A stretch of 64,000 bases of DNA from Eucommia ulmoides (lineage: Eukaryota > Streptophyta > Magnoliopsida > Garryales > Eucommiaceae), in assembly GCA_016647705.1 (NCBI GenBank), contig CM028336.1, positions 14,020,880 to 14,084,879 on the forward strand, in the 5' to 3' direction. Made by a program: the position numbers and the translations under genes. Positions within the stretch are counted from its first letter, which is position 1. Each line of letters starts with the position of its first letter. Below the pieces are notes generated by a model. That model was not told the origin of the DNA. It was given only the letters and a program-made list of their open reading frames with translations, and made no database searches. Shown one piece after another: positions 22,901 to 34,900 of this stretch.

Positions 22901-25900
22901 AACTTTTTGGTTCATCCGATCTTTGAATGTGCAACCAAGTGATTTTTTTGCGATTTTTTAATTTCATATGATAACATTGTCACCTATTTAAGTTCTACAC
23001 TTTTAGAATCTTGATATTAATAAAGGCATGATGTTGGTCGCATAGATGGGTTAGGGGTATTAATGCCAAAATAAACAAGTGGGACAAATAAAATTGCTAT
23101 AGCAGCTGGACAAAAAAAGATATAAACAACATGATAGGTTTTCACTTTTAACCAAGGCTATTCTTGTAATCTTGATCATAACGAAGCATTGACTTTGTTC
23201 TTCTAATGACTTTATATTGAAATAATCATATTCTAGATAGGTACAACCAAGTCAAAGCAACAACATGGTTAAAGAATATATTTAGAGCTCACAAAAGTAA
23301 AAAATAGTCTTTAAAGAGTTTATATATATTTCAAGCGCCCAAGCTGAAAATTGAAAATCTAAGTGCGGAGGCTGAGGAGGCTCAGATGCAGTCTTACCCT
23401 ACATACAAAGGGATTGTTTCCAATATTTGGTTTTGTGGTATGAATAATGCTTTCTAAGTATTTTGGTCGAAACCAAGTATTCTAGTTTTGAACTAGTCAA
23501 CTAATTAAGCCAGTAGGATAGTCTAGAGGCTACTAGACGAAGTAGACTACTTAGTGACGCGCCCCGATTTTCTGAAAGGAAAAGAATATTAAATAATAAA
23601 TAATTAGTTTAAAGATAAGGATTTTTTTTTTAAGCGCCGATTTTCTCAAAAAATATACTTAGGCCGTTTTAAAAATAAGAAGTCGCCACCTAGTATTGGG
23701 TTTTGTTAGAGAAGTTGTTAGATAGTTAGAAGTTAGTTACTAGTTTGTTAACAATTTGTTACTTATTCTAACTGTTTTAGTTACTAACAGCTAGCTTAGC
23801 TTAGGCTATTTCCCTTTCTATATATACATGTGTAATCATTCATTATGGATAAGTGAAAATCATATTTCACATTTCGTTTCTCTCTTGATATGGTATCAGA
23901 AGTAAACCTAGGGTCTACCATGAAAGGTATTGAACAAACTCAAGGTTCTCAGTCATCTTCTTCAACAAAATTTGTCCCAGTTACCTTCTCTCATACTCTC
24001 TCTGTGAAACTCAATGAAGACAATTATCTTCCATGGAAGCATCAAGTTCTTGCAACTATCAAAGGTCATCGTTTGTCAAAATTCTTGAATTCCAAATTTA
24101 CTCCTCCGCAGTTTGCTACAGATGAAGATGAAGCTGCTGCTGATTATAGTTCAGAGTACTTGGATTGGGAAGTTCAGGATCAGCTCCTGCTATCTTGGCT
24201 TTTGGCTTCAATGGCTGATAAGCTTCTCACTCAAATGGTGGGATGTGAAACAGCAACTCAACTTTGGACCAAGCTTTCTGAACACTACACTGCTCAGAGC
24301 AAAGCTAAGATAAGTCAATATAAAACTCTTCTTCGTAACACTCGAAAAGAATCTCTCTCTGTCAATGAATATTTACTCAAGCTTAAGAACCTTGTTGATT
24401 TGCTTGATTCTACTGATTATAAGATTTCTACTGAAGATCACATAGAGGCTCTCTTTAATGGTCTCTCAAGAGAGTATGACACCTTTATTGTTTCAGTAAA
24501 CTCAAGATCTGAGCCTTACTCTGTTTCTGAAGTTGAGGCTCTTCTCTTAGCTCAAGAGGCTAGAATTGAGAAAAGTGTCAAAGATCTTGATGTAGGGGAA
24601 GTTAATCTTGCTACTCAGCATAAAGGTAATGGCCGTAGTTATCATAATCAGTTCAGAGGAGGAAACTATGGTAATAATGGTCAAAAATTTGGTTCCAATG
24701 GGAACTATGGATCTGGAAATTGTGGTTCTGGCTATGGAAGTTCTACTACTGGTTACAGTAGCAATAACAGAGGAGGTAATTTCAACAATCGAGGAGGCTA
24801 CAAAGGTAGTCGAGGAGGAGGTAGAGGAAATTGGCATCAAGGGAATCGTCCTGTATGTCAATTGTGTCAAAAAGCAGGACATATTGTCAAGAACTGCTTC
24901 TACAGATTTGCTAGATCTTTCCACGGTCCTTTTCAGGATGCTAGTGTTAATCTTGCAGCTCAAATGCAGGCCATGATGGCCAATCCAAACACTGTCTCAG
25001 ATCCAAATTGGTACCCTGACTCAGGTGCTACCAATCATCTCACTTCAGATCCTCAAAATGTCATGAACAATTCAGAATTTTTGGGACAAGAACAGATCCA
25101 TATGGGCAATGGTTCAGGTTTGACAATTAAACATGTTGGTCATTCAAAATTTTCTTCTCCTTTTACTTCTAAAACTTTGTTTCTAAACAATTTACTTCAT
25201 GTTCCAGCCATAACCAAAAATCTTCTTAGTGTTTCTCAATTTGCTCTAGATAATGATGTGTTCTTTGAATTTCATGCTCATTCTTGTTATGTCAAGGATC
25301 AGGTCACGAAACAGACTTTGCTGGTTGGGAAGCTTAGCCATGGTTTATATGTTTTTGATCGCACTCAGATGTGATCTTTGTCCAAATCTGCATCAGCAAC
25401 TCCTTTTTCTGATGGTGCAATGAAAACTTGTTTGCTTGCTTCTAATTCCAAACCTGTTTCTTCTTTCCAGTTATGGCATAGCAGGTTGGGTCATCCCACT
25501 GCTAAAATTGTAACCTCAATAATGAATTCTTGTAGAGTGAATTCAAGTAATAAAACTGCCTATGATTTTTGCTCAGCTTGTTGTCTTGGCAAAGCACACA
25601 AGTTTCCTTTTCCTAACTCTACAACAATTTACACTCAACCTTTGCAACCCATTCACACTGACCTTTGGGGACCAGCTCCTACTATTTCTTCAAATGGATA
25701 TAGATTTTATGTCAGCTTTGTGGATGCTTGTACTAGGTACACTTGGATCTACATGTTAAGAACAAAAGCTGAGACATTTCAAACCTTTTTACACTTCAAA
25801 ACTCAAGTGGAAAAACAATTCGGCTTACCTATTAAGTCTATACAATCTGATTGGGGGGGAGAGTATAGAGTTTTCACCAAGTTTCTTCTTACCAATGGTA

Positions 25901-28900
25901 TTGGGCACAAGCTTTCTTGTCCACACACACATGAGCAAAATAGTGTTGTTGAACGCAAGCACATACATATAGTTGAGACTGGCTTAACTTTACTTGCTTA
26001 TTCCCACCTACCTTTAAAATTCTGGGATGAGGCTTTTAGAACAGCAATGTTTCTCATCAATCGAATGCCTACTCCAAAGCTTAACTTCAAAACACCATTA
26101 GAAACATTACTTCATGTTCCCCCTGATTATTCTTCTTTAAAAGTATTTGGATGTGCATGTTTTCCTAATCTAAGGCCATACAACAAGAACAAAATGCAGT
26201 ATAGGTCTATTCAGTGCACATTTTTAGGTTACAGCTTGTCTCACAAAGGCTATAAATGTCTCCATTCTGATGGAAGAATCTACATTTCACGAGATGTTAT
26301 CTTTGATGAAGTCTCCTTTCCTTTTCACAAAGATTCTTCATTTGTGCCTGCTGTTTCTCTTCCAGCTTCCTTACCCTCAGCTTCTATTCCTCTTGCTTCA
26401 TCTGCTGGTTCTCAATCTCAAGTCTTTCCTATTTAGTCAAATTCATTCAGCTCACCTTCTATACCTCCAACTCACTCACCAAGTTCTTCAATGTCAAAGA
26501 ATGACTCTCATGTTCAAGAGTTACAACCTGTCTCAATGCCTAATGCATCTATTATTGAACCTCATTTTGCAACTACTAATGATACAGGTGTTGTTGATGG
26601 TTCTTTTCTTTCCACAGGTCTTACTAATGGTAGTGTTAGTAGACAACATGGTATGCAAACCAGATCAAAGAGTGGTATTTTCAAACCAAACGTGTTTCTT
26701 AGCACTTGTGAGCCTAAAAATGTTAGAGACGCCCTACAGCTTGATCATTGGAAGATGGCCATGATAGATGAATTACAAGCTTTAACTAAGAACAATACTT
26801 GGTCTCTTGTGCCACTACCTGAAGGAAGAGAACCTATAGGCTGCAAATAGGTTTTTAAGGTCAAAGAAAATCCAGATGGCTCTACAAACAGATATAAAGC
26901 TAGGCTGGTTGTAAAAGGGTATCATCAACAACTTGGCTTTGACTTCTCTGAGACTTTTAGTCCAGTTGTGAAACCAGTGACCATTCGAGTTATTCTTACT
27001 TTGGTTTTGTCCAAGGGTTGGTTAGTGAGATAACAATGCGTTTTTGAATGGAGATCTGCAAGAAGAAGTGTTATGTCTCAACCACCTGGTTTTGAAGATG
27101 CTGCTCAACCTAAGCTTGTGTGCAGGCTTCACAAAGCTCTTTATGGTTTAAAACAGGCTCCAAGAGCTTGGTTTGACAAACTCACAGCTGCCTTATTCTC
27201 TTTTGGGTTTCAATTCTCCAAGTCTGATCACTCACTCTTTTTGAGAGTAACTCCGGAGCACACTACCTTTATTTTGGTCTATGTTGATGACATACTCATA
27301 ACAGGTTCTTCTTCCTCTGTTGTTGCTACCCTAGTTGCTTCCTTAAACAAAGTTTTTACTCTCAAAGACCTGGGAGAATTGAACTACTTTCTTGGTATTG
27401 AAGTTGCCAAAACTAAACATGGGTTTCATTTGTCTCAAGGGAAGTACTTGAAGGATTTGTTGTGCAGAGCCAAAATGCAATTCTCTAAGCCTCAAAATAC
27501 TCCTATGACTAGTGGCCTTCGGTTGTCAGCTTATGGTAGTGATCCTGTTGAATCCTCTCAATTCTATAGGTCTATTGTGGGAGTTCTTCAGTATTTGACT
27601 ATTACTAGGCCTGAGATTGCCTTTTGTGTTAACAAAGTGTGCCAATTCATGCATAATCCTCTTGAGTCTCACTGGTGTGCTGTGAAAAAGATTCTTCGGT
27701 ATCTCTCTGGTTCAATTGATCTTGGCTTGCACATTTCCAAACCTTCCTCACTTGAACTTGTGGCCTTTTGTGATGCTGATTGGGCTGCTGATTCGGATGA
27801 TCGAAGGTCTACTACTGGTTTTTGCATTTTCTTTGGTCCAAATCTTGTAGCTTGGCAATCCAAGAAGCAACAAACAGTTTCTAGATCCTCTACTGAAGCT
27901 GAATACAGAAGCCTTGCTAGTGTTACTACTGAACTGACCTGGATCAAGTCTTGTCTTACTGAATTATAAGTGCCTCTACCCTGTGTTCCTGTGATCTGGT
28001 GTGACAACTTGAGTGCAGTCATGCTTGCTGTAAATCCCATACTTCATGCTCGGACTAAGCATAGCGAGTTAGATCTTCATTTTGTAAGGGAAAAGGTGTT
28101 GAACAAGTCCCTTGAAGTGAGACATGTTCCTTCATTTGATCAGCTAGCTGATTGTCTTACTAAGCCTATATCTAGCTGGAGATTTTCTAAATTGCGAAGT
28201 AAACTCAGAGTTGAAATCAAGGATGTTTCTCCTCTGAGTTTGAGGGGGGCTGTTAGAGAAGTTGTTAGATAGTTGGAAGTTAGTTAATAGTTTGTTAACA
28301 GTTTGTTACTTATTCTAACTGTTTTAGTTACTAACAGCTAGCTTAGCTTAGGCTATTTCCCTTTCTATATATACATGTGTAATCATTCATTATGGATAAG
28401 TGAAAATCATATTTCACATTTCGTTTCTCTTGATAGGTTTAAATGGTGTGCTAGGTCACCAAATTTTTAGAAAACAATTTAAAAGGCCTAAGTAAAAAAT
28501 TGACTCCAAAAAAACACAATCAAACCAAAGATTCATTTAAAGATTCAAGGGTCGGTTACGCTCGGGAAAGATGTTAGGCACCTCAAGACGTCCGTCCGAA
28601 AACGGTACCTTAAGTTCAATTAAGTCCAATTAATTTAGTCCAAGTGTTTTATTTTATTTTGAAATCATTTTTTTTTTATAAAATCTTTTTGGTATTTTCA
28701 CAAATAAGATGGGACAAATTTTTGGATTTTTTAGAATGTTCTCCCGGTATAACCTCTTATCGAATATTAATTCCTACAATTGCACTTCTCCACTTAAACC
28801 ATCGTGTCTTAACTCTGTGTTATCCTACTCGATTTCTCCACCACCCTGAATTATGGAACCTAGGTATCTAGATTAATCAAACCTAGGGACCATTTGATCT

Positions 28901-31900
28901 CCAATTTTTACCATATTATCATCTCTCAAGTATTGCTATGATTGCGAACTATGTATTCTGTTTTACTTTAACTAATCTTCAAAACTCTCAAATTCCAAGG
29001 CTTTCTTGCAACTCCTAACTTATTATTAAGACCTCTTCTACTTTCATCAACTAATATTTGTCATCAGCAACATACTCCATGCTACTTCATTTCATATTTT
29101 ATAGGAAAATAAAAAAAGTACAAAAAAACATTTATTTATGCCAAATCGCAGCTAATTATTCTCAATTAGAGAAACTACTTTCCATTTTTCTTAGTTCAAC
29201 AGTGTTCTTTGGAGAAAAAAAATTAAATTTCTAATTAAGATGTGTCAGTCAACCCAAGGCAACTCATCCCAGACAACATATGTCACTGTTTTACAAACAT
29301 ACACCCGGGGAGAGAGAGGGAGAGAGAACATGCAGGAGCTTACCTGTAGTTCTTTGGCAGAAAGGTCAAGCTCCCGACGGACTAGGACTTGACGAATTAC
29401 AAAGAAGGAACCAACCCCAAGTAAAGCCAGCAGCAAAAGCAAGTAGGAAAGTTGGATTCCCAATTCAAATAACTCCCCAATCTCAAAAACCGCATCCGCT
29501 TGAAAACCTTCACTTGCTTGTGCACCTTTCATGGATCTCAACCAGGAGATTGATCCCAATGACAAAGCATATACATAAATTAGTGCCTTATTGATGTTTC
29601 TCACATCTTCATCAATCAAAAGCTCCGGCGAGAATTCTGCAACAGGGTGGTGACATAAAGTTGATTGTTTCTTTGTAGAATACTATAATGCAAAACGTGG
29701 AAGTTAGAAAGGGAAAGAATAGTATGATAATAATGCAAGATCTGAAATTGGGAGTGTGAATATTATTCTGCTGGCTAATAAAAATAACAAACACCTAAAC
29801 AAACTTTTACCGACTCAAACATCTTAAATTCATCAATTTTAGATGTTGATAGAAAAGTGGCGGTTGGAATACTGAGTAAATACTTATTTTATTATTTGGT
29901 ATCTAGGTCATATTTCACATTAACTCATGTTGATCACTCACATCAATTTGACAGTTTCTCTTGTTAAAGTAAGAAGAGCATATGAAAAGAATAAGAAAAC
30001 TTAACATTTGTGTTAGCATCTTCTTCTATTTATAATAGAAATTAGGAAATAATACAGGAAACCCTAAACAATACATGAAACCTTAAATAATACAAGAATG
30101 ACATAAATACCCTCTTAACACTCCTCAAATTGGAGAATATATATTGTATGCTCCTAACTTGTTACAAATGTATTTTATCATTGAGCTCTCTAACGATTTA
30201 GTAAAATTCAACTAATTGATCAACTAAATTTACATGTTCAGTCTCAATCAGCTTCTGCAACATTTTTTCTCGAATGAAGTGACAATCAACTTCAATATGT
30301 TTTATTCTCTCACAGAAGACTGAGTTAGATGCAATGTGAAGTGCTGCTTGATTATCGCATACCAGGTCCTTCGGTGAAAAGTGTTCAAATTTAAATTCTT
30401 CCAACAGATTTTTCAATCACGTTAACTCACAACTGGTATGGGTCATCGGCCTATATTCCGATTCTGCACTTAACCAGGCCACTACCGTCTTCTTTTAACT
30501 CTTCCAAGAGACAAGATTACCTCTAACAAACACACAATACCCTGTAGTAGACTTCGTATCTAAGGGTGATATGGCCCAATCTGCATCTATATAGCCCTTT
30601 ATTTGAGTATGAACGAAGTTCTAATATAGCAAACCACAACCAGGAGCACATTTCAAGTACCGAAAAATACGAATCGTTGCATCCCAATGACAAGTCGTGA
30701 GATGATCCATGTGCTCTAGTAATGTTAGGTAGTTTAACTTCTCAATTAACCATTTATATTGCGCTGAATCTGTTAGTGGTACACCTCAATCTGCCAATAG
30801 TTTGGTGTTTGAATCCAAAGGCGATTCAAATCTGTTTAACTCCTAGCATTTCTGTTTCACTCAATAGGTCAAGGACATATTTCCCCTAAGATAGGTAAAT
30901 GCCTTAACTCGATCGAGCAACTTTAATCATCAAGAAATACTTCAACTGAACCAAATCTTTGATTTGAAATTCCTCTAAAACAAGTAAATGCCTTGACTCG
31001 ATCGAGCAACTTCAACCCCCAAGAAATATTTCAATTGACCCAAATCTTTAATTCGAAACTTACTATGTAATAACTTTTTGAGGTCCTGAATACCATGGTG
31101 ATCGTACCTGGCAATCACGATGTCATTCACATACCCTGTAAAACACAGAATGATTGACTCCACAACGCTGAAGACCAAACACAGTGACCACTTTACTGAA
31201 TCTCTCAAACCGTATTTGAGGAGACTGATTAAGGCCATAAATAGATTTTTTTAAGCGACATACCAAACCGGACTCCCCCTGAGCAAAATACCTAGGAGGT
31301 TGCTCTATGTATGCATCCTCAGTTAGATTGTCATTTAAGAAAGCATTCTTGATGTCAAGTTGATGTAACAGCCAACAAAAGGTAGCGCCTGAGAGATGAA
31401 CAAGTGAACAGAAGCGAGCTTGGCAACAGGAGAAAAAGTCTCAAAATAATCAAGATCATATGCCTAAATATAACCTTTGGCAACTAAGCGAACCTTGAGC
31501 CGATCAATGGTGCCATTCGGATGAACTTTAACTGTGTATACATATTTACATCTAACTATTGATTTATCAGGTGGAAGTGATACGAGATCCAAGTATCATT
31601 TTGATGTAAAGCTAGCATTTTATCTTCCATTGCGGTCGTCCAACTAGGGTGAGGAAGTGCTTCTAAAACAGACTTAGGAATTGAAATAGAGAAGCAACAA
31701 AAGAGAAATACGAATGAGATAGATGTACATATGAGACAAAGTTAGAAATAAGATGGTCAGTGCATGTGCGCTTACCCTTCCGGACGGCGAGGGGCATGTC
31801 CAAGTCAGATGGTTAATATATTCAAGATAATTATGTTTTTACAAAATACCGTCTCTATTCATCCTATTTCATCAGATCTGGGGTATGATATGGTTTCGAA

Positions 31901-34900
31901 GGATGGACCGGATATGGACAGTTCCCAGAACATTTCACTCTTAAACAAAAATCTATTTTTCGATTTATTTCATCTATTCCATGACCGGAACAAGGGAGGA
32001 TACACCTTAAACCACGATTTTGAATTAGAAGAGAGATTTCAAGAAATGGCAGATCCATTTACTCTATCAATAACCGAGCCGGATCCGGTGTATCATAAGG
32101 GATTTGCCTTTTTTATTGATTCCTACAAATTGGATAAAAAACCAGACGTAGATGGATGAACTGAAGAAGAATCTGAGGACACAGAGACGATGGGCGTGAC
32201 AGAGAAAGCTACCTTCTGGCGAAAAGAGTATACCTGGAAAAGAGGTGAAGAACGACTGAGCGGGACAGGTTCTGGAGCGGAGAGAGATGGTGTAGGGTTT
32301 GGGAGGCTTGACTAAGGGAGTGTAGCATCCTAACCATCCTAGGAGGATAGGACAAAAAAGTAAGTGGTGGACTAGATGGGTAGAATTGGCTCATTATGAA
32401 TCCACTGATCGATTTTTCAAATGATGATGTGGTTGAGACCAAATGTCTTCATCGCCATTGGACTTACCAATTCCTGATAAGTTTAAAACCTAAGTTAGAA
32501 AATCTTCAAACCCAAATTTTAAATATATCACCGATGTCTCTCTATACGAGGCCTTTTCAACCATGGATGGTGATGAACGGCGACGAATTCTCCTAGTATA
32601 GGAACCTTATCCTCCAGTCCTAGAATAAATTGCCTTTGTTGCTCCCTCTGGCCCTCTCCACATGGGTACCCGTCAGTACTGCCAACATTGTCAAAAGGCC
32701 GGTCACCTCATTGACGACTACTAACTCCACCGAATTGAAGCAATAGTACTCTTAGAACCGTGGTGCCAAGAGAGAGAAGCGTAATCCACGTCTAGTGTTG
32801 TGGTTGCAACGCTTCCTATTCTTACTCCACCAAAGCCAACCTTAGCCACACCTGATTACAATCAGTTTCATAGTCAGATAGCTCAGGTACAACTACACGT
32901 CGGTTGACATCGTTTTCCGCTCCCGCAGTTGTTCTTTGCTACAAGTACTCCTATCAATCTTTATGATAAGTCAGGGCAACCAACTTGGAATCTGGATTTC
33001 AATGCCAATAACCACATAATTGGTGAAATATCAACCTTTACCTCCCCTGTCACTTCCATTGATCACCAATGGAACTTCATTCCATTTTAATGTCAGGCAA
33101 ATGTCTGCTTATCATTTGACATTACTCTTTGTTCCGTCTACTACATCCCCAAGTTCACTTATAATCTTTTATCTATAGTCTTGCTAAGAACCATATTGTG
33201 GTATTGTTTTCTTATTCAACTGTTGCTTCTTGCAAGACTTGACTTCGAGTAAGATTGTTCATAGGGGATACGAGCACAATGGACTCCACTACTTTAGGGA
33301 TTCACCTTCATCATTGATTCCTTCCTCGAGTATGCAAGCTTCTATTTCACAAGCTTTTGATTCATCAAATTTTTCTTTTAAAACATTAGATTTATGGCAT
33401 TACCCATTTAGGGCATGCAAATTTTTATTACTTATTTTGGTTATTTCCATCCTCAAAGAAAGCTTGCAAGAATTTCAAATTTAAGTTTGTTGTGTGTGAA
33501 TTGTCAAAACATTCTCGCACTTGATATATTTTTTGTATGAACAGTTCCCTTAACCTTGTCCATTCGGATGTATCGGATGTATAGGGTTGATCTCCCGTCA
33601 CGATCATATCTGATCATCATTACTAAGTCACATTCATAGAGGACTACAATCGTTGCACTTGGATATACCTAATGAAACGAAAGTCTAAAGTCTTCACTCA
33701 CTTTACACATTTGCTTCAGATGATAAAAACTCAATATCGCATTGTTGCTCGTAGTATCACGTCAGATAATAGTCAAGAATATCTAACTAATGAATTTTAG
33801 TCCGAACTCAACAATGGAGGCATCCGTCTACAACTCACTTGCTCTTATATACTTGAACAAAAATGGTGCGGCAGAACGAAAAAATTGTTACATTATGTCT
33901 ATAGTTCAAAGCCTCTTACGCCATATGAGTTTTCCTAACCATTTTTGGCACATGGTCATCTTCACTACTGCCTACCTAATAAACCGAACCCCTAGACGTA
34001 TTTTACAAGGCAAAGTGCCCATCCATATTCTCCAACCACATTATCCACTCTTCCCCATCACACCACAAATATTTGGATACACTTGTTTTGTTCAAAACCG
34101 TGGTCATCCTAGTACCAAACTAGATGATGAGGCTATCGGGTGTGTCTTCTTAGGGTACTCTTCCATGTCCAAAGGATATAGGTGCTATGATCCTATTCTC
34201 TCCACTTCTACGACTCTATGGATGTCACTTCCTAGAGACTGTTCCCTTCTTTCCAGGCACTTATCATCCCTTGGTCAGGCCTGCTGAGGAATCCACCATG
34301 GCAAACCCTTCTTTGCTTCCACTCCTAATCCTTATACTTGACACACATCCGCCACCATTACAACTTCCTTTAGTGAGTCCTTGTCTCCTAGTTCCCCTTC
34401 TATACCATTAGAAATATACTCTCATCGTCCACGTGCTTCAGCTCCCCTACTAGCATCTTTTCCGAACTTTGGTATAACACCATCTCCCGTAGTCTCTGAT
34501 TCTATTCATTCCCATTATCCCACCCGTAACGTCAACCTCCTTCCTGCTATCTTCTCTCAAGCAATACTAATCATCCGATTGCCAAGTATATCTCAGGTCT
34601 CTCGGACGAATACAAATCTTTCCTTGGCCAGGTTGATTCAGTCTAACTCCCCAATCAATTCATGAGGCTCTACAAAATCCAAAATGGGTGGTTGTTGTGA
34701 AAGCACAAAAGGATGCTCTTCAGTATAAGCAGAATTGGGACTCGGTTGATCTTCCTGTTGGTGAGTGATCGATTCGTTATAAGTGGGTGTTCAACATGAA
34801 ATACTTGGTAGATGGCTTCGTTAGTAGATATAAGGCTTGGCTCGTTACCACACGATTCACTTTGATACCAGGCAAGGATTTCAATGCAACTTTTGCCCCT

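Larger units (their letters stand above)
23704..28435 (+). mobile_element. Structurally complete Ty1/copia element in PYG7 intron 3
   Basis: Two LTRs (23704-23890 and 28251-28435) flank gag-pol, and a perfect 5-bp target duplication GGTTT lies at 23699-23703 and 28436-28440. It lies antisense to PYG7. The LTRs differ by about three substitutions and one 2-bp indel, pointing to a fairly recent insertion. The single gag-pol frame nevertheless has five in-frame stops (25372 TGA, 26434 TAG, 26848 TAG, 27031 TAA, 27967 TAA) plus small deletions around 27030-27075. LTR ends read TG...TA instead of TG...CA. Confidence 0.95.
29962..32442 (-). mobile_element. Minus-strand Ty1/copia fragment in PYG7 intron 2
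   Basis: Contains the 3' LTR (29962-30120), RNase H, RT and the integrase-RT linker, truncated towards its 5' side at about 32442 where plus-strand copia sequence begins. A plastid-derived segment (31850-32146) interrupts it. Reading frames are heavily mutated. Confidence 0.8.

Noticed and set aside
31764-31835. N-terminal part of the open frame carrying the ycf2 match
   Set aside because: Bases before about 31835 are copia linker read on the wrong strand. Only the part from about 31850 is plastid-like.
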